The notes: generated from the sequence alone by a model not told the origin. DNA of 9,183 nucleotides from an uncultured archaeon (GCA_903873955.1 CAIQQL010000090.1:1-9183); one strand, 5' to 3'; counted from the stretch's first letter, positions 1 to 6,187 are shown. Made by a program: numbers and translations.

Positions 1-193
1 TGCTGGTGAGGTTGACAGTGTAACCGCCGGTGGGCGCAGTTGCTCCAGGAAGCAGCAGCAAGCATTGTGTCCTGCACCCAGCACCCACTACTACATCAGC
101 GTATAGCTTCGGGCCTACTACCGTAATAGCGCTACTCGCCTTGCTGTCCCAACCAGCCGCACTTGCCGTAATCGTGCTCGTCCCAGTCCCTAC
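1..193 (-). other. Partial reading frame for a bacterial-type Ig-like repeat
   Basis: On the minus strand a frame shifted by one base from the S-layer gene is open from about position 193 to the window edge. It encodes a Val/Thr/Ser/Gly-rich stretch with pieces such as GTSTITASAAGW, DVVVGAGCRTQ and APTGGYTVNLTS. This resembles the repeating Ig-like beta-sandwich modules found in large bacterial surface proteins (typical pattern: VTVGAG...G...VTLTSS). By hand count GC is about 59% over 1-180 and 47% over 241-300. It could be the interior of a bacterial surface protein joined here by mis-assembly, or a C-terminal extension of the S-layer protein put out of frame by an indel. It has no start codon of its own. 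I am fairly sure the frame is protein-like and unsure how it came to be here. Confidence 0.45.
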
Positions 194-2543
194 CGCCTGC
201 AGTTGCTTGCGTAGTTTGGATAAGTGAAGCACCAACAGAGGTATTAACGCTCTTAGTGGTGTCGAGCAAGTAGTTAACTGCCTTGGTTGTATCCTCAGCG
301 TTGTAACCAGCTACGAGAGTAGCGATCTTGCCTGCATTGTATGGATTCTGGTAAGTTGCGATCATATATTGACCGGCAGCTACTGTAGTTTTTGCACTAA
401 AGTCAGTTCCACACTGTGCACCTTCACTTCCGAATAGTAACTTGGCTGCCACGCTGTTAACACAGCTACCACCAACAACGATTAAGTTCTTAGTGTTTTT
501 AGCTGCATCGGTATCACTCACAGAGAGTGCTGTACCAAGCTGACTGCCACCGCTACCATCACTTCCGCCGCTAGATATTGTGCTACCTGCAGTGGTGAGA
601 TACAACGTTGCGTATGATTCGCCACCGTGATAGGTGATATCTGCTGTCTTCTGTGTAGTGGATGTATCGTACGAGAGAGTAGTCGCTAGAGGGGAATACA
701 TGTTGAATAACTTTGTATCACCGCCTCCAATGCTATCTCCGCCGCTCATATTAAAGACATTCTCAACAGAAGCGTATTTATCGCTTGATGTTGGAGCAAT
801 CTTTAACCAGAATGCGGCTCCGTTAGCAACATTTCCGTCTTTGTCACTTTCAGTGATGGTCATGTTATACTGGTCCATGGTCGCATTTACTGCGCCAGCG
901 CCAGTGCTAGCATTAACCGGTAACTGAATAGTAAGGCCTTTAGGCGTTACAATAGTGTCAAAGTTTATAGAAGCGCTTGATGGAGTAAGGACAATCACTT
1001 TATTAGCGTTATCAATCGAAGTGACGACAAGGTTAACATTGTCATACGTTGCCGTATCACCGGCTCTAAGATAGCCAGTTTCAGTGTTAGTGATCTTGTT
1101 CTTCAGTTTCGTTTCGTTAACGTTATTATCGCTGGTTATGCTGCTCACAGTAAGATAGTAAGACTCAGAGTCTTTACCACTTGCCCATGTAGCAACAAAA
1201 GCGTTATCCGTGTTCTTATTGAACGAGATAGCGTGTCCACCGATTCCGTCACCTGTTACAAGCCTATTAGTAGCATCCCTTCCAATTTGTGAGAATTTCC
1301 CAGAATCAAAGCTGATGAAGTCAACTGTAGCATTACCGTCCTTGAAAGGTACGGAGAGAGCTTCAGTATATCTGCCATCGTCTTTTACTTGGATATCTTC
1401 ATTGTAAGGATATTGCATACCTTTAGTTGACAATTGTATGGAGTTAAATCCAGGAATTGTCAAGCTTGTATCAGAGGTAACAAATGCTTTGTCGTCTGTA
1501 TTCCATTGCAAGATGATCTTTTGAAGTTGCCCGCTAGCGTTTACAATATCAGCAGTTAAGCCATTGATCGTTTTATCATTAAGTTTGACATTAGTGCCAT
1601 CTTTAATGACAAGTTGACCTTGACCAACTGTGAGTTCTACGCTGCTAGTCTCGGATTCTTTAGTCTTATAGATGATGTTTTTGACACCAACATAAGTACC
1701 ATCGCCTACATCATAAGTTCCTCCTTGGGAAAGGTCTTTAGTATTACCACCATTGGTGCTAATCCAGACTTTGTCAGACGTTACATCACTAACAGTGATG
1801 GAATAGGTCTTGTTTCCAAGTGGGACATCCCTTGTTGCTCCTTGAGGAATTCTCAGCGTTGTAGCTGAATCCATCAAAGTAAGGTATGGCTGGCTTCCGT
1901 CAGTGAAATCTTGGACATAGTATTTCTTACCCATGATCCATAAGTCACTGTTCTTCAACGCAGCTGCGGTGAAGTCAGGATAGTCAGTAAACTCGAGAGA
2001 GTAGCTGAGGACGTTTGCCTGATTTGGAATAGAATATGCCAAAGTAGGTACGTCTCTCTTGTACGAGTCATCCGAGAATTGCGTCAATTTCAAACTGCCA
2101 TTGACTACGACTTTTTGAGTGTAGTCATGCTTCTTGTTGTTATTGTCCACATAGCTTCCTCCTGCAAGGAGTGTAGGGAGATCAGTATCAGTTAAGGACC
2201 TTGAAAAGGCCGTTGATAAAGCGTCTCCTAAGTGCTGCTTGCTTGAAGTGCCTTCTAGAGCTTTATTTTCTCCAGAGATTGTGGTTGTAGTAACTGTGCT
2301 GCCTGTAGTCGTGACTGCTGAGGCAATTTGTACTTGCCCAAGAGCGGTCTTGATTTTCATAGCTGCGTCGATATCAGTATTTGCTGTTCCAGCTGCGCTA
2401 CCATAAACAACTGCTGTATCCACCACATTCGAAGAATATGGTTGAGGATAAACATTAGCAGCTGCTGCGGCTAGTGCAACAGTAGAAGTAAGCATAACTG
2501 TTCCAGTTAACACAGATGCAATTCTTTTGAAGTTAAGTTTCAT
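132..2543 (-). CDS. S-layer protein (3' end disrupted)
   Basis: This secreted structural protein of about 803 residues probably forms the surface lattice. The N-terminus has a signal peptide: a basic start (MKLNFKR), a hydrophobic core and an Ala-rich cleavage region near residues 25-29, before NVYPQPY. The mature chain is rich in Thr, Ser, Asn, Gly and Asp, as in beta-rich surface proteins. After a Gly/Ser linker near residue 660 comes a C-terminal domain (about 680-785) with NLIVVGGSCVNSVAAKLL, then QYMIATYQNPYNAGKIATLVAGY and EDTTKAVNYLL. This is the pattern of archaeal S-layer C-terminal domains. I chose ATG at 2543 over the in-frame TTG at 2552 because GGAGG at 2557-2553 sits 9 nt before the ATG and directly abuts the TTG. 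The last 21 or so residues (GGRDWDEHDYGKC onward) do not fit the family and read out of frame into GC-rich DNA. Expression probably starts from the TATA box near 2830. Confidence 0.85.
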   Translation of the reverse strand: MKLNFKRIASVLTGTVMLTSTVALAAAAANVYPQPYSSNVVDTAVVYGSAAGTANTDIDAAMKIKTALGQVQIASAVTTTGSTVTTTTISGENKALEGTSSKQHLGDALSTAFSRSLTDTDLPTLLAGGSYVDNNNKKHDYTQKVVVNGSLKLTQFSDDSYKRDVPTLAYSIPNQANVLSYSLEFTDYPDFTAAALKNSDLWIMGKKYYVQDFTDGSQPYLTLMDSATTLRIPQGATRDVPLGNKTYSITVSDVTSDKVWISTNGGNTKDLSQGGTYDVGDGTYVGVKNIIYKTKESETSSVELTVGQGQLVIKDGTNVKLNDKTINGLTADIVNASGQLQKIILQWNTDDKAFVTSDTSLTIPGFNSIQLSTKGMQYPYNEDIQVKDDGRYTEALSVPFKDGNATVDFISFDSGKFSQIGRDATNRLVTGDGIGGHAISFNKNTDNAFVATWASGKDSESYYLTVSSITSDNNVNETKLKNKITNTETGYLRAGDTATYDNVNLVVTSIDNANKVIVLTPSSASINFDTIVTPKGLTIQLPVNASTGAGAVNATMDQYNMTITESDKDGNVANGAAFWLKIAPTSSDKYASVENVFNMSGGDSIGGGDTKLFNMYSPLATTLSYDTSTTQKTADITYHGGESYATLYLTTAGSTISSGGSDGSGGSQLGTALSVSDTDAAKNTKNLIVVGGSCVNSVAAKLLFGSEGAQCGTDFSAKTTVAAGQYMIATYQNPYNAGKIATLVAGYNAEDTTKAVNYLLDTTKSVNTSVGASLIQTTQATAGGRDWDEHDYGKCGWLGQQGE

Positions 2544-2805
2544 TTCTTTCAACCTCCTTTCAGCGATGTACTGTTTGGCAGCCCCGCAGGGCCCCTCCCG
2601 GAGGAAATCGCCATTTTATTGGCAATCCGCCACGATCGTGTCGAGCATGTAGCTTTAGGTATTGCTACCCTCTGAACACAAGTCGTTATTGTTCCTAAGG
2701 AACAAGCCGGTTCTCGGCCAGTACTCTAGGCTGACTAGAGTATTATGGGGTACTTTCTTTCCTTTAAAAAGCTTTGCCTAATCCTCTACTCCTGACCTTA
2801 AAACC
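2544..2805 (-). promoter_or_regulatory. Long structured 5' leader of the S-layer mRNA
   Basis: Between the inferred transcription start (about 2805) and the S-layer ATG lie about 260 nt with no substantial gene. The stretch is packed with short perfect hairpins: 2722-2742 (8-bp stem, 5-nt loop), 2706-2718 (4 bp), 2689-2705 (TTGTTCCTAAGGAACAA, 7 bp), 2658-2669 (4 bp), 2631-2640 (palindrome CACGATCGTG), 2610-2623 (4 bp), 2594-2604 (CCTC/GAGG) and 2581-2592 (GCCC/GGGC). Read as minus-strand RNA, the loop of 2658-2669 is GCAA (GNRA type) and that of 2581-2592 is UGCG (UNCG type, closed by C-G). Stable loops on the transcribed strand suggest a folded RNA. Long stable leaders are known for several bacterial S-layer genes. 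Whether this one stabilises the mRNA, senses a ligand or is processed into a separate RNA cannot be told from the sequence. Confidence 0.55.
2553..2559 (-). promoter_or_regulatory. Shine-Dalgarno site of the S-layer gene
   Basis: Minus-strand AAGGAGG, with the GGAGG core 9 nt before ATG 2543. The spacing makes this ATG the start rather than the upstream in-frame TTG at 2552, which directly abuts the core. Confidence 0.75.
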
Positions 2806-2820
2806 GGGGGGGGAGCTTCG

Positions 2821-2838
2821 GGTTTATTTATAAACCTT
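2821..2838 (-). promoter_or_regulatory. TATA/BRE promoter of the S-layer gene
   Basis: The minus strand reads AAGGTTTATAAATAAACC, a strong archaeal BRE plus TATA element. It contains the inverted repeat GGTTTAT-TT-ATAAACC. Transcription would begin about 25 nt downstream, near 2803-2806, at the edge of a run of eight C on the minus strand (G on plus, 2806-2813). Confidence 0.6.
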
Positions 2839-2945
2839 ATGGTACTCCTCTAATTTACAACAAGCATTTATCTCAAAAAATTGAAAGCTTTCCTAAGTGC
2901 CATTTTTAATATATGGTATTTATGGCTATATATTGCCCCTAGAAA

Positions 2946-2955
2946 CATATAAATA
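2946..2955 (+). promoter_or_regulatory. TATA box of the wHTH regulator gene
   Basis: CATATAAATA lies about 31 nt (centre to ATG) before the start at 2982. This predicts transcription from about 2975-2977 and a leader of only a few bases. No Shine-Dalgarno sequence precedes the ATG, which fits near-leaderless translation. Confidence 0.5.
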
Positions 2956-2981
2956 GTTTAGCTATGTAATATTTTGATAAA

Positions 2982-3350
2982 ATGGCACAAAAATCAAAGG
3001 TGAGGGAGATCACTATCGTCGAGGAATCAGGGACGTTTACGTCTTTCTTCAAAAAGTTTACTGGGGAGTCTGCTGCCTCTACAGCCTTTGATTTTGATGG
3101 GGTCACTTCTTTAAGAAAGCTTTTGAGTAATGAACGTGCGCGTTTGTTGCATGTGCTTAAGACAAAAAAGCCTACTTCCATCTATGCCCTGGCCAAGGTC
3201 CTGGGCAGGGATTTCAAGTCAGTTTTTGAGGATATCAAGCTTTTAGAACGTTTTGGCTTTGTGGAACTGGTGGCAGAAAAGACCGGCAAGCGTGAACGCC
3301 TAAAACCTACGCTTATCACCTCTGAGGTCATCATAAAACTGAAGATTTAG
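2982..3350 (+). CDS. Winged helix-turn-helix DNA-binding protein, HVO_A0114 type
   Basis: This 122-residue protein has no membrane segments or signal. Its core runs from about residue 43 to 110: SLRKLLSNERARLLHVLKTKKP, then SIYALAKVLGRDFKSVFEDIKLLERFGFVEL, then a basic wing around KTGKRERLKPTL. The order 'helix, SIYxLAxxLGRDxKxVxEDIxLLExxGxVEL' is the pattern of archaeal wHTH proteins annotated as HVO_A0114 family putative DNA-binding proteins. The first 40 or so residues, acidic and Phe-rich, are less conserved in my recollection. It is divergent from the S-layer gene across a 430-bp gap, so it could regulate that gene, itself, or both, but this is inference. A T-rich stretch after the stop (3353-3364) may terminate transcription. 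Confidence 0.8.
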   Translation: MAQKSKVREITIVEESGTFTSFFKKFTGESAASTAFDFDGVTSLRKLLSNERARLLHVLKTKKPTSIYALAKVLGRDFKSVFEDIKLLERFGFVELVAEKTGKRERLKPTLITSEVIIKLKI

Positions 3351-3370
3351 CCCCTTTCTTTTTACCCAAA

Positions 3371-3396
3371 CATTTAAAAAGAGTTCATAATATAGT
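3371..3396 (+). promoter_or_regulatory. Promoter region of the L1-L10-L12 operon
   Basis: Two TATA-like elements lie here, CATTTAAAAAG (3371-3381) and CATAATATAG (3386-3395). They would give starts near 3400 or 3416 and a leader of about 50-65 nt before rpl1. I cannot decide between them. Confidence 0.4.
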
Positions 3397-3422
3397 CCTT
3401 TATCGTAAAACTACATACTCTT

Positions 3423-3440
3423 GCCCTATATTCTATAGGC
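3423..3440 (+). promoter_or_regulatory. Leader hairpin upstream of rpl1
   Basis: CCTATA (3425-3430), loop TTC, TATAGG (3434-3439), extended by a G-C pair (3423-3440) across one bulged base. It lies in the untranslated leader, 26 nt before the rpl1 ATG. Archaeal L1 is known to repress its own mRNA, so this could be part of an L1 site, but I cannot match the known L1-binding consensus with confidence. Confidence 0.3.
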
Positions 3441-3465
3441 TGGAGTCATACTGTAGGAGATACAT

Positions 3466-4083
3466 ATGGAATTTAAGGAAGCATTACAGGAATTAAGAAA
3501 GGCGGAAAAACGCAATTTCAAGCAGAGTGTAGACTTGCTTATCAGCCTTAAAGGCATGGACATGCGTAGAGATAATGTTTCTACCATTGCTACAATCCCT
3601 CACCCTTTCAAGGAAAAGAAAGTATGCGGGTTCCTCACCAGGAAGACTGAGCTTGTCCGCACAGTTTTACAGCCTGATTTTATTCGTTATAAGGATAAGA
3701 AAGAACTGAAGACTTTACTGAAGAGCTATGACTTCTTCATCGCTGCGATGCCTCTGATGCCGTCAGTAGCAACCACATTTGGTAAGATTCTTGGTCCAAC
3801 AGGGAAAATGCCAACCCCTCAGCTCGGAGTAATGCAGAAAGATGATGATGCTGCCATCAAGCAATTGCTTGAAAAGATCGACCATGCAGTCAAGATTCGT
3901 ATCAAGGAGCCTGCTTTGAAAGTCAGCGTCGGCAATGAAGGCATGTCTGATGAGCAGATTTATGAGAACGCACTTGCGATTTACAACGCGCTTATTGCAG
4001 TCCTGCCTGTGAAAAAGGATAACGTTCGTTCAGTGATGATTAAACTCACCATGGGCAAGCCCCTTAAGGTAGAACTTAAATAA
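3466..4083 (+). CDS. rpl1: 50S ribosomal protein L1
   Basis: This 205-residue protein is slightly short for archaeal L1 (about 210-220). It binds helix H76-H78 of 23S rRNA at the base of the mobile L1 stalk and helps release deacylated tRNA from the E site. It carries the family signature GKILGPTGKMPTP at residues 106-118. The N-terminal RNA-binding part KRNFKQSVDLLISLKGMD (15-32) and the C-terminal NVRSVMIKLTMGKPLKV are also typical. The start is set by AGGAGA (3455-3460) five bases before the ATG. It is the first gene of the L1-L10-L12 operon, and its stop overlaps the next ATG by one base (TAATG). L11, usual in front of L1 in many archaea, is absent here, which matches the Methanococcus layout. 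In that genus L1 represses the operon by binding its own mRNA. Confidence 0.97.
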   Translation: MEFKEALQELRKAEKRNFKQSVDLLISLKGMDMRRDNVSTIATIPHPFKEKKVCGFLTRKTELVRTVLQPDFIRYKDKKELKTLLKSYDFFIAAMPLMPSVATTFGKILGPTGKMPTPQLGVMQKDDDAAIKQLLEKIDHAVKIRIKEPALKVSVGNEGMSDEQIYENALAIYNALIAVLPVKKDNVRSVMIKLTMGKPLKVELK

Positions 4084-4907
4084 TGGCAAAGAAAACAAGC
4101 AATAAAACTCGTGAAAAGCAGATTCCAGAACACAAGCTGAAATTGGTTGCTCAATTAGCGGATCGTATGAACTCTACGAAAACGTTGCTTCTGGCTTCAA
4201 CCCGCGCCCTTCCTAGCAGGCATTTTCATCAGATCAAAAAGGATCTTCGTGGAAAAGCAGATATCATTGTTGCCAAGAAGTCCCTAGTCATCCGGGCCAT
4301 TGACGCCTCTGGAAAAGACGGATTGAAAGCCCTCAAGGATAGCGTCGGCGCTGATGTTGCCCTTTTTTTCTCGAATCTTGACGCCTTTGAGCTTTCAGGT
4401 CTTTTAAGTGACAGTCAAAGTCCTTCCAAAGCAAGGCCTGGCGATATCGCTCCTGAAGATATCCGGGTTGAACCAGGTCCAACTGAACTTGTTCCAGGTC
4501 CGGCTATCTCTGAATTGTCAGGTGTAGGTCTCAAGGTTTCTGTTGAAGGCGGTAAACTGGCCATTAAATTGCCTCATACCCTAGTAAAACAAGGAGAAGC
4601 AGTCAAGGATAACGTAGCGGCCGTGCTCGCAAAATTGAATATTCTTCCAATGAAGGTAGGCTTTGAACCCATTGCCGCCTATGATTCAGTTTCTGACAAG
4701 GTCTATGTAGGTATCAAGATTGATAAGAAAGTCGCCTATGAGGAGCTGAGGTCTTCCATCGGCAAAGCCCTCGGATTTGCAGTAAGCATCAGCTATCCTA
4801 CCAAAGAGTCACTCACCTTTATCTTCGCTAAAGCCTCAGCCCATGAAAAGGCTCTGCAAGCTTTGGTCGATAAATCACAACTAAATACTAATCAACAAAA
4901 CTCATAA
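4083..4907 (+). CDS. rpl10: 50S ribosomal protein L10 (P0), C-terminally short
   Basis: L10 anchors the L12 stalk to 23S rRNA. This 274-residue form has the rRNA-binding N-terminal domain (about 20-110, including TLLLASTRALPSRHFHQIKK and AKKSLVIRAI). It also has the archaeal/eukaryotic insertion domain (about 117-190: ARPGDIAPEDIRVEPGPTEL, VPGPAISELSGVGL). After the conserved YPT (238-240) only 34 residues remain: one amphipathic helix (ESLTFIFAKASAHEKALQAL) and a polar end. Typical archaeal L10 proteins run to roughly 300-340 residues, with a spine for three L12 dimers and an acidic tail ending in a GLGALF-like motif. Both are missing. The stop TAA is followed at once by the L12 Shine-Dalgarno, so no hidden extension exists. 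It starts inside the L1 stop (TAATG), implying translational coupling. Function is certain and stalk stoichiometry is inferred. Confidence 0.96.
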   Translation: MAKKTSNKTREKQIPEHKLKLVAQLADRMNSTKTLLLASTRALPSRHFHQIKKDLRGKADIIVAKKSLVIRAIDASGKDGLKALKDSVGADVALFFSNLDAFELSGLLSDSQSPSKARPGDIAPEDIRVEPGPTELVPGPAISELSGVGLKVSVEGGKLAIKLPHTLVKQGEAVKDNVAAVLAKLNILPMKVGFEPIAAYDSVSDKVYVGIKIDKKVAYEELRSSIGKALGFAVSISYPTKESLTFIFAKASAHEKALQALVDKSQLNTNQQNS

Positions 4908-4913
4908 GGGAGG
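4908..4913 (+). promoter_or_regulatory. Strong ribosome binding site for L12
   Basis: GGGAGG begins directly after the L10 stop codon and lies 7 nt before the L12 ATG. A strong independent site fits the need for several L12 copies per ribosome. Confidence 0.75.
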
Positions 4914-4920
4914 ATAAATA

Positions 4921-5202
4921 ATGGAATACATCTACGGCGCTTTGTTGTTGCATAAACTTGGTCAGCCTGTCAACGAAGAAAACCTCAAAAGGGTTATCTC
5001 CGCAGCCGGTGTTCAAGTAGATGAAGCAAAAGTTAAGACCTTGATAGCAAGTCTTCAAGGTGTTGACATCGCAGCTGAATTGCAGAATGCCAGCGTAATG
5101 GCAGCAGCTCCTGCAGCAGCTCCTGCAGCAGAGAAGAAGGAAGAGAAGAAGGAAGAAAAACCTTCTGAGTCCGCAGCCGGCTTATCTGCTCTTTTCGGAT
5201 AA
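4921..5202 (+). CDS. rpl12: 50S ribosomal protein L12 (archaeal P1)
   Basis: This 93-residue acidic stalk protein dimerises, binds L10 and recruits translation GTPases through its flexible tail. Residues 1-60 form the helical dimerisation domain (MEYIYGALLLHKLGQPVNEE, then the VISAAGVQVDEAKVKTLIASLQGVD pattern of archaeal P1). Residues 62-70 are an Ala/Pro hinge, 71-80 a Lys/Glu run (EKKEEKKEEK), and the protein ends in AAGLSALFG, the factor-binding tail. The length is usual to slightly short for the family, which is about 95-110. It is the last gene of the operon. Since L10 here lacks its own GLGALF-type tail, L12 supplies the only such tails in the stalk. The identification is secure. Confidence 0.97.
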   Translation: MEYIYGALLLHKLGQPVNEENLKRVISAAGVQVDEAKVKTLIASLQGVDIAAELQNASVMAAAPAAAPAAEKKEEKKEEKPSESAAGLSALFG

Positions 5203-5255
5203 ACCATTATTTATCCAGAAGAGTTGTATAGGCCAGCTTAGCTTGGCAAAGAAGG

Positions 5256-5300
5256 TTTTCTTAAGCGTAAGAAAGGTCTCCCTTTGTTTTTTATTTTTTT
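5256..5300 (+). terminator. Terminator of the L1-L10-L12 operon
   Basis: A 7-bp hairpin, TTTCTTA-AGCG-TAAGAAA (5257-5274), is followed after about 10 nt by a T-rich tract (5284-5300, TTTG broken by single A). It lies 55 nt after the L12 stop and before the convergent methyltransferase gene. T-tracts suffice for archaeal termination, and the hairpin resembles an intrinsic terminator. Confidence 0.6.
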
Positions 5301-5331
5301 GACCTCTCTTGCAATCTCTTTATGATTAGTT

Positions 5332-6048
5332 TTATAACTTGTAGGCGATGATGCCGCAAGAGGCTTTATCTTGTTTGATGGACCTAAATCCCGTATCCTT
5401 AAGCCCATACATGATCTTTTGGGTGAGTTTTGCCCCCTCATTACTGCTCTTGGCTTTGCCCGGTTCTGGTGCATAATGCCATATCCTGCCGCCCTTTCGT
5501 AAAACTCTGTATAATTCATGATAAAATGCCCTTCCGTATAACGGCGGTGCGATGGTAAAAGTAGGAGGATCATGAAGGATGCAGTCAAAGGTGCTATGCC
5601 CCTGTTTGGTGATCAGCTCTTCTGCAGGTCCTTCCAATATCTTGATTTTTGGGCTGGTGAAGAGTTCAGCACTGGCTTCATTGAGCGAGCAGAGATGGAT
5701 GATTTCAGGGTCTTTTTCCATCACAATAACCTCTCTGACCTCTCTTCGTTGCGCCGAGGATATTGCAGTGTATCCTAGCCCCAAGCAGGTATCAAGAACC
5801 CTGCCGAAGGGTTTTAATGCGGCTATCTTTGATCGGGTGTCAGTTAAAGGGTCAACGGTCGCAAAGCGATGCATAGGCACCCCATTGATGCGCAGTACGG
5901 GGATGGTCTTGGTGGGTAAGAGCTGATAGAAGTTTCTTGTTTTTTCAGAGAAATACTGGATTTTCCCTTCTTCTCTCTTCTTTTTTTCCTCTTCTTCGAG
6001 CTGTATCCTTTTCCTTTCCTTGGCTTCGTGTATTTTAAGGTCATCCAT
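5332..6048 (-). CDS. SAM-dependent methyltransferase, COG2521-like archaeal family
   Basis: This 238-residue class I methyltransferase has an N-terminal charged helix (about 8-29, Lys/Glu/Arg-rich, coiled-coil-like). A region MHRFATVDPLTDTRSKIAAL (59-78) precedes the Rossmann core. Motif I is LDTCLGLGYTA (85-95), the acidic end of strand 2 is E111 in VIVMEKDPEI, and motif IV is DPPTF (160-164). AFYHELYRVLRKGGRIWHY (174-192) follows. The 'LDTCxGLGYTA ... HDPPxF ... FYxELYRVLRxGGR' string matches archaeal proteins grouped as COG2521 predicted methyltransferases. The D-P-P-F motif often goes with methylation of a planar nitrogen, but the substrate is unknown. The start is ATG 6048; a TATA box centred near 6074 predicts a leaderless or nearly leaderless mRNA, although GAGG sits just 2 nt before the ATG. 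It is convergent with the ribosomal operon and divergent from tRNA-Ser. Confidence 0.85.
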   Translation of the reverse strand: MDDLKIHEAKERKRIQLEEEEKKKREEGKIQYFSEKTRNFYQLLPTKTIPVLRINGVPMHRFATVDPLTDTRSKIAALKPFGRVLDTCLGLGYTAISSAQRREVREVIVMEKDPEIIHLCSLNEASAELFTSPKIKILEGPAEELITKQGHSTFDCILHDPPTFTIAPPLYGRAFYHELYRVLRKGGRIWHYAPEPGKAKSSNEGAKLTQKIMYGLKDTGFRSIKQDKASCGIIAYKL

Positions 6049-6068
6049 AACCTCTATAAAAACATTAA

Positions 6069-6079
6069 TGTTTATAAGT
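6069..6079. promoter_or_regulatory. Shared divergent TATA box, methyltransferase and tRNA-Ser
   Basis: TTTATAA at 6071-6077 reads as a TATA box on both strands (TTATAAA on minus). It lies about 26 nt from the methyltransferase ATG (6048) and about 30 nt from the tRNA 5' end (6104). No second clear TATA element is present in the 55-bp gap. Confidence 0.5.
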
Positions 6080-6103
6080 CCTCGTAGATAGAATTTCTTA
6101 GAC

Positions 6104-6187
6104 GCCCGGATGGCACAATGGTACTGCGCCGGTCTTGAGAACCGGTTTCTCGCAAGAGATATCCAAGTTCGATTCTTGGTCCGGGCG
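6104..6187 (+). tRNA. tRNA-Ser (anticodon TGA)
   Basis: The 84-nt type II tRNA folds by eye. Acceptor stem GCCCGGA (6104-6110) pairs with TCCGGGC (6180-6186), with discriminator G6187. The D stem is GCA/TGC (6113-6115, 6125-6127). Anticodon stem CCGGT/ACCGG (6129-6133, 6141-6145) encloses loop CTTGAGA, giving anticodon TGA at 6136-6138. The long variable arm is TCTC-GCAA-GAGA, and T stem CCAAG/CTTGG encloses loop TTCGATT. The long variable arm and G73 are serine identity features. CCA is not encoded. Its 3' end recurs twice downstream in the same orientation, which marks it as a probable integration site. Confidence 0.95.
6175..6187 (+). repeat. att-like core 1 (tRNA-Ser 3' end)
   Basis: CTTGGTCCGGGCG, the 3' T-stem strand, acceptor and discriminator of tRNA-Ser. 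Its last 11 bases match 7651-7661 exactly, and the whole 13-mer matches 8389-8401 with one mismatch. Tyrosine integrases of archaeal and bacterial elements typically use tRNA 3' ends as attB. Confidence 0.55.

Noticed and set aside
30..227. Plus-strand 65-residue open frame at the left edge
   Set aside because: It is the complement of the S-layer end and the Ig-like frame. Its Ala/Leu/Val/Pro bias is explained by the Gly/Ser/Thr codons on the other strand.
2550..2552. TTG at 2552 as start of the S-layer gene
   Set aside because: It directly abuts the Shine-Dalgarno core, leaving no spacing, whereas ATG 2543 has a normal 9-nt gap.
2544..2805. SRP RNA or RNase P RNA in the S-layer leader
   Set aside because: I looked for the SRP helix 8 motif and the RNase P conserved blocks on both strands. 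Only a weak GAGGAAATC likeness appeared on the wrong strand.
5238..5588. Minus-strand 116-residue frame overlapping the methyltransferase end
   Set aside because: It is out of frame with a clearly conserved methyltransferase C-terminus and has no motif of its own.
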